DNA from: an uncultured Ruminococcus sp.
GTDB taxonomy: Bacteria > Bacillota > Clostridia > Oscillospirales > Ruminococcaceae
Assembly: GCA_937907215.1 (NCBI GenBank)
Contig: CALESG010000068.1
Coordinates: 1 to 38,184 of the forward strand
Direction: 5' to 3'
DNA length: 38,184 bases
Below the pieces are notes generated by a model. That model worked only from the letters and a program-made list of their open reading frames with translations. It was not told the origin of the DNA and did not search any database. Shown piece by piece: positions 17,095 to 26,651 of the stretch (position 1 is the first letter of the stretch; every line of letters begins with the position of its first letter). The translations under genes were made by a program, and so were the position numbers.

Positions 17095-18348
17095 CTACCC
17101 TTTCTTTAATGAATCCACGGCACTGCGAGCTGCACAGACTCCGCTGCACCATGCCCACGCAAGATTATATCCGCCACATTCTCCAGCAATATCCAATATT
17201 TCACCTGAAAAGTACATACCTGGACAGTTTTTTGATTCAAGATTTTCATCTATCTCATTACGTGCAAGACCGCCGGCAGTTGTCTGAGCTTGAGTCCAAT
17301 CACCAAAATATAAAACAGGAAATCTCCATGCTTTGATTGTTTTAGTTAATTTCTCAATGTCATAAGGATTTAATGTATATACAGGCGAATTTAAATCTGT
17401 AGATATTTTGCTGCTTTTAAATAATGAAGGACACATTTTCTTTTGAAAAATCCCTGAAAGCATATCAGCAATGCTCCATGCAGAACGTTGGGCGTATATT
17501 TCCCATAAAAGCTCAGATACTTCTGATTCTTTAAGATGTGGAAGTAAATCGAATTGAATATACATATTTTTTTCTTTAGCAAATGCAGCTAAATTAAAAA
17601 CGCATATGCCTGATAATGTTTTGTCTGTAAACTGTACTTCTCCGGTATCAGAACACATCAATTTATTTTCACTATTATATAAAGACACCTTTCCTGTCGC
17701 ACGGATTCCTCTTAATCCCTTGATCGTCAATGGATCAGTATATGCAGGACAAAGAGCAGGTCTTATAGGGGTAAAATAGTTGTTTATTGACTTCAATACT
17801 TTATAAAGATTACCATCAGTACCAAACATAGGAGCTGCTTTGCCTCCACATGAGATAATAACTTTTTTTGTATTGATTTTTTTCAAATCCGAATCAGAAT
17901 TAGTACTAATTTCCCATAGGCCTAATTTATATTTTAAGTTAACCACTTCTGTATCGGTAAAAACATCAACGTTAAGGTCATTCAGCTGAAATCGAAGTGC
18001 ATCTAAAACAGAAGCGGCATGATTACTGTAAGGATACAGTCTGCCGCTGTCTGATTTGCATATTACACCGAGGGACTTAAAAAAATTTTCTGAACCTTCA
18101 AATTTATTAAAAAGCGGTTCAATAAGATCAACGCATGAACCGGAATAATGGCTTGACTTATTTTCCTCAATATTACCAAGGTTACATCTGCCGTTTCCAG
18201 TAGCAAGAATCTTTTTTCCAAGTCTGGAATTTTTCTCTATAACAGCAATATGACAGTTTGCACCGCCATATTGCTTAGCTTCAATCGCTGCAGCAAGACC
18301 TGATGCACCGCCGCCGATAACAGCAATGTCATAAAAGAATGACTGCAT
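17095..18348 (-). CDS. HI0933/BaiN-like flavoprotein
   Basis: A 417-residue NAD(P)/FAD-dependent oxidoreductase. The N-terminal Rossmann motif is DIAVIGGGASGLAAAIEA (glycines 12-17). KKILATGNGRCNLGN follows, the signature of the HI0933/YhiN family. The C-terminus GMYFSGEILDIAGECGGYNLAWAWCSG closes the FAD site. Family members have been described as aminoacetone oxidases or, in gut bacteria, as BaiN-like bile-acid flavoproteins; neither activity can be assigned here. The start has GAGGTG four bases upstream, ten bases after the DUF711 stop, so it is in the same operon. Confidence 0.87.
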   Translation of the reverse strand: MQSFFYDIAVIGGGASGLAAAIEAKQYGGANCHIAVIEKNSRLGKKILATGNGRCNLGNIEENKSSHYSGSCVDLIEPLFNKFEGSENFFKSLGVICKSDSGRLYPYSNHAASVLDALRFQLNDLNVDVFTDTEVVNLKYKLGLWEISTNSDSDLKKINTKKVIISCGGKAAPMFGTDGNLYKVLKSINNYFTPIRPALCPAYTDPLTIKGLRGIRATGKVSLYNSENKLMCSDTGEVQFTDKTLSGICVFNLAAFAKEKNMYIQFDLLPHLKESEVSELLWEIYAQRSAWSIADMLSGIFQKKMCPSLFKSSKISTDLNSPVYTLNPYDIEKLTKTIKAWRFPVLYFGDWTQAQTTAGGLARNEIDENLESKNCPGMYFSGEILDIAGECGGYNLAWAWCSGVCAARSAVDSLKKG

Positions 18349-18358
18349 ATTTCACCTC

Positions 18359-19729
18359 TTAGTTTTTTATACTATGCATAGGAGCTGGTATACGTCCGCC
18401 ACGTTCAATAAAGCGTGCAGAAGATTTACGACTTACAGGCATAACAGGCGCACTGCCAAAAAGTCCGCCGAATTCAAGCATATCCCCTTCTTTCATTCCA
18501 ATAGCAGGGATAACACGTACAGCTGTAGTTTTATTATTAATCATACCAATTGCCATTTCATCAGCAATAATTGCAGATATAGTAGTTGGATCAACGTCAC
18601 CCGGAATAGCAATCATATCAAGACCAACAGAACATACTGCTGTCATTGCTTCAAGTTTGCTAAGTGTAAGAGTACCGTCAACAGCAGCATCTATCATACC
18701 TGCATCCTCAGAAACCGGTATAAATGCACCAGATAATCCGCCAACATTTGAAGACGCCATAACTCCGCCTTTCTTTACTGCATCATTGAGCATTGCCAAC
18801 GCAGCTGTTGTACCATGAGTGCCGCAAACTTCCAGTCCCATTGCTTCTAAAATATGTGCTACGCTATCGCCTACTGCTGGTGTAGGTGCAAGTGAAAGAT
18901 CAACTATACCAAACTCAACTCCGAGCATTTTAGATGCCTTAGCACCAACCAATTGACCCATTCTTGTAATTTTAAACGCAGTCTTTTTAATAATATCAGC
19001 GAGCTGGTCAAGTGGCAGATCTGGATATTTAGTAATTGTAGAACGAACTACACCAGGTCCAGATACACCAACATTTATTACACAATCAGATTCGCCGACA
19101 CCATGGAAAGCACCTGCCATAAAAGGATTATCTTCTGGTGCATTACAAAATACTACGAGTTTAGATGGACCTACACACTGTCTATCGGCAGTGATCTTTG
19201 CAGATTCAAGTACAACTTCACCAAGCATCTTAACAGCATCCATATTTATTCCGCTTCTTGTTGAACCAACATTTACAGATGAACAAAGTCTTGTTGTAAT
19301 ATCAAGAGCTTCAGGAATAGAACGTATAAGTTCAACATCACCTGCACTAAAGCCCTTGTGAACAAGTGCAGAATAACCACCTACAAAATTTACGCCGCAA
19401 GTTTCAGCAGCTTTCTGAAGAGCCTTTGCAAATTTTACAGGATTTTTCTCTTGACAAGCAGCTGAGATCATTGCAATAGGTGTTACTGAAATTCTCTTGT
19501 TGATAATCGGTATTCCATATTCTTTTTCAATTTTCTCACCTGTTTCAACAAGCTTTTCTGCCTTGCGAGTGATTTTATCATAAACCTTTTCGCAAGCCTT
19601 GTCAATATCAGGATCAATGCAGTCAAGCAGTGAAATGCCCATTGTTATAGTACGAATATCCAAACATTCGTCCTGAATCATACGAATGGTTTCAAGAATA
19701 TCCGTTGCATTAAACATAGAATTATTCAT
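18359..19729 (-). CDS. DUF711 (UPF0210, PFL-like) family protein
   Basis: A 456-residue protein of the UPF0210/DUF711 family, related in fold to glycyl-radical enzymes but lacking a recognisable glycyl-radical motif. Recognisable blocks are FNATDILETIRMIQDECLDIRTITMGISLLDC at the N-terminus, INKRISVTPIAMI, GVSGPGVVRSTI, EVCGTHGTTAALAMLNDAVKKGG and GGLSGAFIPVSEDAGMI. Its biochemical function is not known. It is preceded 46 bp upstream by an ACT-domain gene; this pairing is conserved in many Firmicutes, so the ACT protein may sense a ligand for it. AGGAG eight bases upstream fixes the start. Confidence 0.92.
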   Translation of the reverse strand: MNNSMFNATDILETIRMIQDECLDIRTITMGISLLDCIDPDIDKACEKVYDKITRKAEKLVETGEKIEKEYGIPIINKRISVTPIAMISAACQEKNPVKFAKALQKAAETCGVNFVGGYSALVHKGFSAGDVELIRSIPEALDITTRLCSSVNVGSTRSGINMDAVKMLGEVVLESAKITADRQCVGPSKLVVFCNAPEDNPFMAGAFHGVGESDCVINVGVSGPGVVRSTITKYPDLPLDQLADIIKKTAFKITRMGQLVGAKASKMLGVEFGIVDLSLAPTPAVGDSVAHILEAMGLEVCGTHGTTAALAMLNDAVKKGGVMASSNVGGLSGAFIPVSEDAGMIDAAVDGTLTLSKLEAMTAVCSVGLDMIAIPGDVDPTTISAIIADEMAIGMINNKTTAVRVIPAIGMKEGDMLEFGGLFGSAPVMPVSRKSSARFIERGGRIPAPMHSIKN

Positions 19730-19775
19730 TTAAATGTACTCCTGTTTATATTATTATTTATATATTTTAACTGTT

Positions 19776-20045
19776 TTATATACGGTGCATAGCATTAAAA
19801 ATGTCTTCATGCATGCTGTGAATTGAAAGACCGAGTTCGCTTCCAAGTTTTATAAGCTCATCATTAAGTGCTATGAAATCATCATTCATTTTTGAAATGT
19901 CTACTAACATGATCATTGCAAACATATCTTGAAGTACGCTTTGTGTAACTTCCAAAACATTTGCCTGATATTTAGCACATACGCCGCTTACCTTATTCAA
20001 AATTCCAACATTATCGTGTCCAATTACTGTAATTACCGCTCTCAT
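19776..20045 (-). CDS. ACT domain-containing protein (UPF0237)
   Basis: A stand-alone 89-residue ACT domain: the N-terminus RAVITVIGHDNVGILNKVSGVCAKYQANVLEVTQSV matches the beta-alpha-beta start of ligand-binding ACT modules, followed by FAMIMLVDIS and a C-terminal helix and strand. ACT domains bind amino acids or similar small molecules and usually dimerise. It is the first gene of the minus-strand operon that continues with DUF711 and two flavoproteins. A strong AAGGAGG ribosome binding site precedes the ATG. Confidence 0.93.
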   Translation of the reverse strand: MRAVITVIGHDNVGILNKVSGVCAKYQANVLEVTQSVLQDMFAMIMLVDISKMNDDFIALNDELIKLGSELGLSIHSMHEDIFNAMHRI

Positions 20046-20114
20046 GAGGGTACCTCCTTAATATATATTCCTTTATTTTAGCATATTACGCATATAAAGC
20101 ACAACACTTTTATT

Positions 20115-20142
20115 ATTATAGCCACAGGATAGACCTGTACAA
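20115..20142 (-). promoter_or_regulatory. Probable sigma-A promoter of the ACT/DUF711 operon
   Basis: On the minus strand TTGTAC (20142-20137), 16-bp spacer, TATAAT (20120-20115), about 70 bp upstream of the ACT start. A second possible pair (TTGTGC, 18 bp, TAAAAT) lies closer to the gene. Confidence 0.6.
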
Positions 20143-20236
20143 CTTATTATATTATACAAAATATCGGTTAAAAAATCAAGGCATATTAAAAAATTTTTCT
20201 TCAAAAAATAATTTTAGCAAGAATCACATAATTATC

Positions 20237-20265
20237 TTGTAAATTACACATTGCTATGATATAAT
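20237..20265 (+). promoter_or_regulatory. Sigma-A promoter of the first alarmone synthetase gene
   Basis: TTGTAA (20237-20242), 17-bp spacer, TATAAT (20260-20265), 54 bp before the start codon. Confidence 0.78.
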
Positions 20266-20319
20266 ATATAAAACAAAAACTATATAATCCAAAGTTATTT
20301 TTATGTTGAGGTGATTTTA

Positions 20320-21000
20320 ATGAACGATAAAGAATTTTATTTAGACGCTATTCGTGATATGGTTCCTGAAAAAGATGAAAATCAATTGCTTACAATTTTC
20401 TATTCTTTTCTTGAACTCGAACATTTATACGATTCTGCAATTGAACTTGTAAAAGTTCAGTTAAATATTTTTGACAATGAATTTAGTATGCGTTTTCAAC
20501 GTAATCCAATTCATAATATTGAGAGCAGAATCAAATCTCCTCAGAGTATTGTAGGAAAACTTCAAAGAAAGGGATTTGCTATTTCACCAGAAGCTGCAAG
20601 AAAAAATCTGCTTGATATTGCCGGTGTACGTGTTATTTGTTGTTATATTGATGATATATATGCAATTGCAGAACTTCTTGCTAAAGGCAGTGGCTTTAAT
20701 GTTATAAAAGTAAAAGATTACATAAAGAACCCTAAATCAAATGGATATAGAAGCTTTCATATGATAGTAAATGTACCTGTACATATGTCTACCGGTTTAC
20801 AAATGGCACCTGTTGAAATTCAAATAAGAACTATTGCTATGGATTTCTGGGCAAGCCTTGAGCATCAATTGCATTATAAATCTATTGGCAATAAAGATAT
20901 TTCATCTACTTTAACTGATAAGCTTAAAGTTTGTGCAGATTCTATCTATGAAATAGACGGTCAAATGCAAGATATGTTTAAACAGATAAATGAACTTTAA
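20320..21000 (+). CDS. Small alarmone synthetase (RelA/SpoT-like GTP pyrophosphokinase), copy 1
   Basis: A 226-residue single-domain (p)ppGpp synthetase of the RelQ/RelP type. It should transfer pyrophosphate from ATP to GDP or GTP. Visible blocks are NPIHNIESRIKSPQSIVGKLQRKG (substrate-binding basic helix), DIAGVRVICCYIDDIY (catalytic Asp region), DYIKNPKSNGYRSFHMIV and VEIQIRTIAMDFWASLEHQLHYK (catalytic Glu in EIQIRT). No hydrolase HD domain and no TGS or ACT domain are present, so it is synthesis-only. ATG 20320 is preferred over GTG 20311 because GAGGTGA covers the GTG. The nitrilase-family gene follows by 46 bp. A paralogue lies at 27661-28374. Confidence 0.92.
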   Translation: MNDKEFYLDAIRDMVPEKDENQLLTIFYSFLELEHLYDSAIELVKVQLNIFDNEFSMRFQRNPIHNIESRIKSPQSIVGKLQRKGFAISPEAARKNLLDIAGVRVICCYIDDIYAIAELLAKGSGFNVIKVKDYIKNPKSNGYRSFHMIVNVPVHMSTGLQMAPVEIQIRTIAMDFWASLEHQLHYKSIGNKDISSTLTDKLKVCADSIYEIDGQMQDMFKQINEL

Positions 21001-21046
21001 TATATAATATAAATATAATATATCTTTTAAATTCAAGGAGCTAATT

Positions 21047-21829
21047 ATGAAACTAGCGATTTGTCAATCTGAAATAAAATATCTTGACTTTGAGTATAAT
21101 CTTCAACACGCACAAAAAGCAATTCATGAGGCAGCCTGCAATAAAGCTGATTGTATTGTGTTTCCTGAAATGAGCTTTACTGGATTTTCTATGAATACAA
21201 AAATTACATCAAGATATAGTAATGCTTCTTTAGAATCAATGAAGTCATTTGCGGCTGCTGACAATATCACAATTGGATTTGGCTGGACAGAAATGCAAAG
21301 CGACAACGTATCATATAATCATTATTCATTTATCTCTTCAAATGGCGATATTATTTTGGACTATATAAAAATTCATCCATTTTCATACGCAGGTGAAGAT
21401 CTTTATTTCAAAGGCGGTACTTCCCTGCCACATTCATCAATGTTCAATGTTGACTTTCAATGTGCAATATGCTATGACTTGCGTTTCCCAGAGATTTTTC
21501 GCATAAATCCAGATAAGATTCAAGCTGTAATTATTCCAGCCAATTGGCCTGAAAAACGTTTGCAGCATTGGAAAGTACTTCTTCAGGCACGTGCGATTGA
21601 AAATCAAGTATACATTATTGGCGTTAACTGTACCGGTGTTCAGGATGGTCTTTTATATTCTGGAGGAAGTATGGCAATATCGCCGGACGGTTCTATAATA
21701 TGCAATTGTGGTGATAAGCCTGGATTATATTATACAGATATAGATCCGCTAAATGTTAAGAATATTCGAAAGAATTTTCCAGTATTGAATGACATACGCA
21801 AAGAATTATATAATAATTTGTCTGTATAA
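21047..21829 (+). CDS. Nitrilase-superfamily carbon-nitrogen hydrolase
   Basis: A 260-residue amidase with the full catalytic triad: Glu41 in FPEMSFTGFS, Lys108 in DYIKIHPFS and Cys142 in CAICYDLRFPE. Length and motifs resemble omega-amidase/Nit2-type enzymes (YafV-like), which deamidate alpha-keto acid amides and repair metabolites. The substrate is inferred from family only. It follows the alarmone synthetase with AAGGAG before the ATG and no terminator between them, so cotranscription is likely. Confidence 0.9.
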   Translation: MKLAICQSEIKYLDFEYNLQHAQKAIHEAACNKADCIVFPEMSFTGFSMNTKITSRYSNASLESMKSFAAADNITIGFGWTEMQSDNVSYNHYSFISSNGDIILDYIKIHPFSYAGEDLYFKGGTSLPHSSMFNVDFQCAICYDLRFPEIFRINPDKIQAVIIPANWPEKRLQHWKVLLQARAIENQVYIIGVNCTGVQDGLLYSGGSMAISPDGSIICNCGDKPGLYYTDIDPLNVKNIRKNFPVLNDIRKELYNNLSV

Positions 21830-21848
21830 AAAATATAAGAGAACAAAG

Positions 21849-21877
21849 AAAATCGAGCTGTCATCAGCTCGATTTTT
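21849..21877. terminator. Bidirectional intrinsic terminator
   Basis: Perfect hairpin AAAATCGAGCTG / CAGCTCGATTTT around TCAT, with a T-run on both strands. It is shared by the amidase (plus) and pyruvate kinase (minus) genes. Confidence 0.93.
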
Positions 21878-21911
21878 ATAATATATGGATTATGCAAACA
21901 TATCCTAAGCG

Positions 21912-23339
21912 TTATCGTGTATGGTCTACACGTTCAACTTTCATCAGATTTGTAGTATGAGAACAACCAACCGGTACACCGGCAGTAATTACAACTATAT
22001 CATCTTTATCAACCATTTCGTTTTCGAGTGCAGCTTCAACAGCTGCTGAAAACAGCTCATCTGTATTATTCTTTTCGCCAATTATAAGCGGCATTACTCC
22101 CCAGCTCAGATTTGTCTGACGCCATACCATTTCACTTACTGTACAACTAATAATAGGGCAGCTTGGACGATATTTAGATATTTCTCTTGCAGTTATACCA
22201 CTCATTGTAACAGTAAGTATCGCTCTTGCATCAAGATCATGTGCTGTTGTAACGGTAGCGTGTGCAATTGCATTGGCTATATCTTGACTTCCCGGTTTGC
22301 AAGTAGCATGAAGTTCTTTATAATCTATATTATCCTCTGTTGTTTTTGCAATTCTATCCATAGTTCTTACAACTTCAGCAGGATATGCACCGGCAGCAGT
22401 TTCTCCAGAAAGCATGATAGCACTTGTGCCATCATAAATAGCATTGGCAACGTCAGTTATTTCAGCTCTTGTAGGACGTGGATTTGTTATCATAGATTCA
22501 AGCATTTGTGTTGCAGTAATAACTTGTTTGCCGGCTTGATAACCTTTTCTTATAAGCTCTTTCTGTACAGCTGGAATCTGTTCAAATGGTATCTCTACAC
22601 CAAGATCGCCTCTTGCAACCATAATACCATCAGCAGACTTTAAAATCTCATCAATATTACGAACGCCTTCAAGATTTTCAATCTTTGCGATTATACGCAC
22701 ATTAAACCAACCAAGACTATGTGTATATTTTCGCAAATAGTCAATATCAGCAGCTGTGCTTACAAAGCTCGCTGCAATAAAATCAAATCCCATTTTAGCA
22801 CCAAATTCAAGGTCATTCATATCACTTGTGCTAAGATAAGGCATTGACAATTTGACACCAGGAACATTTATACCTTTATTATTTGACAGAACACCGCCAT
22901 GTATTATACGACATACTATATCTGTACGTGAAACTCGTTCTACAACCATTTCAATAACACCATCATTGATAAGAATATGTGTACCAGGCTTTACATCATG
23001 AGATAAATTTTTAAATGAAATGCTTCCTACTTTATCATCGCAAGCAACGTCACGTGTAGTAAGGGTGTAAGTATCTCCTGAATGAATAGTAACAGGTTTA
23101 TCATCTACGAATTTGCCAAGTCGAATTTCCGGACCCTTTGTATCCATTAGTGTCGCAATAGGCAGGCCGAGTTCTTCACGCAGACGTGAAACTTGTTCAA
23201 AACGTTTTTTATGCATTTCATAGTCACCGTGTGAAAAATTAAAACGTGCTACATTCATTCCAGCAGACATTACATCTCTCATCACGTTATCATCATCAGT
23301 TGCAGGGCCTATTGTACATACAATTTTGGTTTTTCTCAT
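21912..23339 (-). CDS. pyk: Pyruvate kinase
   Basis: A 475-residue glycolytic enzyme making pyruvate and ATP from phosphoenolpyruvate and ADP. Blocks are KTKIVCTIGPAT, NVARFNFSHGDYEMHKKR, LMDTKGPEIRLG, IAKIENLEGVRNIDEIL (active-site Lys/Glu), GIMVARGDLGVEIP and RPTRAEITDVANAIYDG, then the C-terminal allosteric domain. The extra PEP-utiliser-like domain found in some Bacillus enzymes is absent. The frame can be extended to 23360, but AAGGAG inside the extension lies before ATG 23339, which is the better start. The upstream region holds a palindromic double -10-like sequence at 23389-23410. Confidence 0.95.
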   Translation of the reverse strand: MRKTKIVCTIGPATDDDNVMRDVMSAGMNVARFNFSHGDYEMHKKRFEQVSRLREELGLPIATLMDTKGPEIRLGKFVDDKPVTIHSGDTYTLTTRDVACDDKVGSISFKNLSHDVKPGTHILINDGVIEMVVERVSRTDIVCRIIHGGVLSNNKGINVPGVKLSMPYLSTSDMNDLEFGAKMGFDFIAASFVSTAADIDYLRKYTHSLGWFNVRIIAKIENLEGVRNIDEILKSADGIMVARGDLGVEIPFEQIPAVQKELIRKGYQAGKQVITATQMLESMITNPRPTRAEITDVANAIYDGTSAIMLSGETAAGAYPAEVVRTMDRIAKTTEDNIDYKELHATCKPGSQDIANAIAHATVTTAHDLDARAILTVTMSGITAREISKYRPSCPIISCTVSEMVWRQTNLSWGVMPLIIGEKNNTDELFSAAVEAALENEMVDKDDIVVITAGVPVGCSHTTNLMKVERVDHTR

Positions 23340-23388
23340 AATTTTACTCCTTAAACTCATTTATTACCTTTTGTAACATAACAGTACC

Positions 23389-23410
23389 GGTATAATATTT
23401 ATATTATACC
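23389..23410. repeat. 22-bp palindrome in the pyk promoter region
   Basis: GGTATAATAT / ATATTATACC around TT, so a TATAAT is present on both strands. It lies about 50 bp upstream of pyk and may combine a -10 element with an operator; no convincing -35 could be matched. Confidence 0.6.
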
Positions 23411-23488
23411 ATATTTTACACAAAAATAAAATAAAATTTAATGTTAACATTAAAAAAATAAATATATAGACTGCAATTAAATCTTTAA

Positions 23489-24292
23489 TTAACCCTTTCT
23501 TATCCATTCTATAAAGTTTTCTGAAAGTATCTTTTTATTTTCAGTATCTGTAAGATCAAGTTTAAAGAATCTGTCAAGCTCTTCCTTATGATCCCACATT
23601 GGAAAATCTACTCCAAAGAAACAATTTTCAACGCCATATTTGCGTATAAAATCAACAGCTTTTTCAGGCGGCATAAAACTAAGACTACTGCTTGTGTCAA
23701 ATTTTAATCTTTCAGATGGTTTTAATACCTCAATCGCCTCATTCCAACGCTGATACCCGCCCAAATGAGCTGCAATTACTTTAAGTCTTGGAAAATCATC
23801 AAGCACTTTAACCAAACGTCTTGGCAGCGAATGTGTTTTATTTGGGTCACCCATATGCATTAGTATAGGTAATCCCGAGTCTTCTATCATTTCATATAGA
23901 GAATATACTTTTTTATCATCAATATCAAATTGCTGAAAATCAGGGTGAAGTTTTATACCCTTAAATGGCAATTTAAGAATCTTTTCCATTTCGGACAGCA
24001 TTGATTCTGAATATGGATGGATCGTTGCAAATCCTATGCATTGTGGATATTGCTTACAAACCAGTTCTATGTAGTGGTTTATCGCCTTAGTTTGGGATGG
24101 ATGAGTTGCTGCTGAACATACAAGATATCCATCTATGCCAACTTTATCACCGCTTGCAAAAAGTTCGTGTACATTTCCTTGATGACTCATAGGTATATCA
24201 TAAAACTCTGAAATACCATCTGTTGCCTTTCTTGCGATTTTATCTGGAAAAATATGTGCATGAGCATCGATTACTGTATAACCATTATACAT
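23489..24292 (-). CDS. Amidohydrolase-family (Amidohydro_2) protein
   Basis: A 267-residue TIM-barrel metal-dependent hydrolase or decarboxylase. The metal site is visible as DAHAHIFPDK (His11, His13), LPILMHMGDP, VIAAHLGG and the Asp in FGVDFPMWDH. Proteins of this group include gamma-resorcylate-type decarboxylases and uncharacterised hydrolases; the substrate cannot be predicted. AAGGAGG precedes the ATG. It lies 18 bp downstream of the disrupted helicase gene on the same strand and may depend on the same transcript. Confidence 0.88.
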   Translation of the reverse strand: MYNGYTVIDAHAHIFPDKIARKATDGISEFYDIPMSHQGNVHELFASGDKVGIDGYLVCSAATHPSQTKAINHYIELVCKQYPQCIGFATIHPYSESMLSEMEKILKLPFKGIKLHPDFQQFDIDDKKVYSLYEMIEDSGLPILMHMGDPNKTHSLPRRLVKVLDDFPRLKVIAAHLGGYQRWNEAIEVLKPSERLKFDTSSSLSFMPPEKAVDFIRKYGVENCFFGVDFPMWDHKEELDRFFKLDLTDTENKKILSENFIEWIRKG

Positions 24293-24310
24293 TTTTATTT
24301 ATCCTCCTTT

Positions 24311-26630
24311 TTATTTATTGATTTTATTTATTTTAGCGAAATTCGCCATAAGCTTCTTTGTTCCTACTTTATCAAACGCAACTTCCAACATAGAATCATT
24401 TGCCATTTTGGTTACATTAAGTACAATTCCATTTCCAAATATATTATGACTTACACAATCACCTACTGCAAATGTTTTTTGAGTAGAGCTTGATTTTGAC
24501 TTTGAATTTTTAGCAAGCTGTTCCTGCAATGATATTGATTTGTATGAACCAATATCTTCTGATTCTGTTTCTGATATGATTCCGTTGTTTAAACCTTCAC
24601 TTACCTTTTTATCAATAAGCTCAAAATTTATTTCATTAAGAAACCTTGAACGGCTATTATACTGTGTTAAACCAAATAACTTTCTTTTATAAGCACTTAT
24701 AAGAGAGAGATGTTTCTTTGCTCTTGTTATGGCAACATATGCAAGACGACGTTCTTCTTCCATATCAGTCATATCTATTGAGTTTATAGAACGTATTCCC
24801 GGAAAAATGCCTTCTTCAAAGCCAACAAGAAAAACATTATCAAATTCCAATCCTTTTGCAGAGTGTATTGTCATCATAAGAACTTTATCTTGATCCGGTT
24901 CATATCTGTCTACATCAGTAAAAAGTGCAATTTCTTCAAGGAATCCGCTAAGTGATACCTCTTCAGCTTCTTCTGTATAAGCCGTAATAGAAGATTTGAG
25001 TTCTTCTATATTTTCAATACGTGACTCACCTTCTATGCCTTGCGACTTAAGATAATCAGCATAACCTGTTTTATCCATCAGAACATCAAGCAATTCATCC
25101 AAAGGAAGTTCATTTACTTTAGCAGACAGTTCATCTATAATATTGGCAAATTGCTTTAAAGATTTTGACCGTTTCTTTAAAACAGGAAAGCTGTCCGCTT
25201 CACGCATAACTTCAATTGGTGAAATATGCAGATCATTTGAAATATTATCTATAAGTGCTACCGTAGCGTCACCAATTCCTCTTTTAGGCTCATTTATTAT
25301 ACGATGAAAACGTACTATATCATTTTCATTATTTATAACACTTAAATAAGCTATAATATCTTTTATTTCTTTACGGTCATAAAACCTTGTGCCGCCATAG
25401 ATACGATAAGGTATATTATTTCTTATAAACATCCGCTCAAGTGCATTAGATTGAGCATTCATACGATACAAAACAGCAAAATTATTATAGCTGTTTCCAT
25501 TTGCTATACTATCGACTATAGACTTTGCAACAAAAGCTGCTTCATCGTTTTCATCATATGCACAATACCATTTTATAAGCTCACCTTCACCGGACTCTGT
25601 CCAAAGATGTTTTTCTTTTCTGCTTTGGTTATTAGCAATTACTTCATTTGCAGCATTGAGTATTCTTTGTGTAGAACGATAATTCTGCTCAAGCCTTATA
25701 ACTTTACTTCCTTTAAACGTCATCATCGCCAACTACACATAAATTATTATATCTTGCAGAAAGAAGTTCTATCATTCTGAATTGTGAATGATTTGTGTCC
25801 TGATATTCATCTACAAGAATATAGCGAAAACGATTTTGATAATACTCAAGTTCTTCTGGATAATTTTCAAATAAACGAACTGTCATATAAATCAAATCAT
25901 CAAAATCAAGTGCATTTGCAGCTTGCAAACGGTTTTGATATTCTTTATAAATATTAGATATAATAGATTTTCTATAATCCCCTTCTGAATCCATTTTCAT
26001 ATCTTCAGGTGAAATCATTCTATCCTTTGCAAAACTTATTTCATTCAAAACGCTTTTATAAGAAATTGACTTATCAGATATATCAAGGTCTTTCATGCAT
26101 TTTTTTATAAGCTGTTTGCTGTCATCAGAATCATATATTGTAAAATCACGGTCATATCCAAGCAAATGTATACTTCTTCTGAGTATTCTAACACATATAG
26201 AATGAAACGTAGACACATTTACATCCAAAGATTCTTCCTCACTTAACATATTTGTAAGACGGGATCTCATTTCACCGGCTGCTTTATTAGTAAATGTAAT
26301 CGCAAGAATATTCCACGGACGTATTGGATATACTGCTAAAATATCACGAAGACGTGATATATTTTCTTCAGCGTTTCCATTGATATATTCTTTTAAGTAT
26401 TCATAATCATCAGGAAAAATATTTCCATCTGCCCTATTCCAAGCATCTCCGAAATAAATCATTCCTACAATTCTATTCATTATTGCCGTTGTCTTACCGC
26501 TTCCTGCTCCTGCCAATACAAGCACAGGACCTTTTATACTAAATACTGTTTCCTGCTGAGGTTTGTTTAACGCTCTGAAATAATATTCTAAAGATCTCCG
26601 TTTAAGTTCAATTACTTCGTTTTCTGTCAT
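24311..26630 (-). pseudogene. pcrA: PcrA/UvrD-type DNA helicase, disrupted by an out-of-frame deletion
   Basis: Two frames together make a superfamily 1A helicase. The first (26630 to 25713) holds the Q motif LNKPQQ, Walker A LAGAGSGKTT (residues 41-48), ITFTNKAAGEM, STFHSICVRILRR and Walker B LVDEYQDTN, then ends at LCVVGDDD plus one residue and a stop. The second resumes in another frame with FKGSKVIRLEQNYRST and runs through VLMMTIHSAKGLEF and VAITRAKK to a PcrA-type C-terminal domain (GDCVSHNIFGNGIVLNV). About 20 residues expected between GDDD and FKG, the motif III block QSIYxFRGATIENIL, are missing, with a frame change. This is a deletion of about 60 bp that is not a multiple of three, not a simple slip. 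PcrA acts in replication and repair. The break is either genuine or an assembly error. The start has AGGAGG nine bases upstream. Confidence 0.85.
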
Positions 26631-26651
26631 TTACCCTTACCTCCTGTTCTG

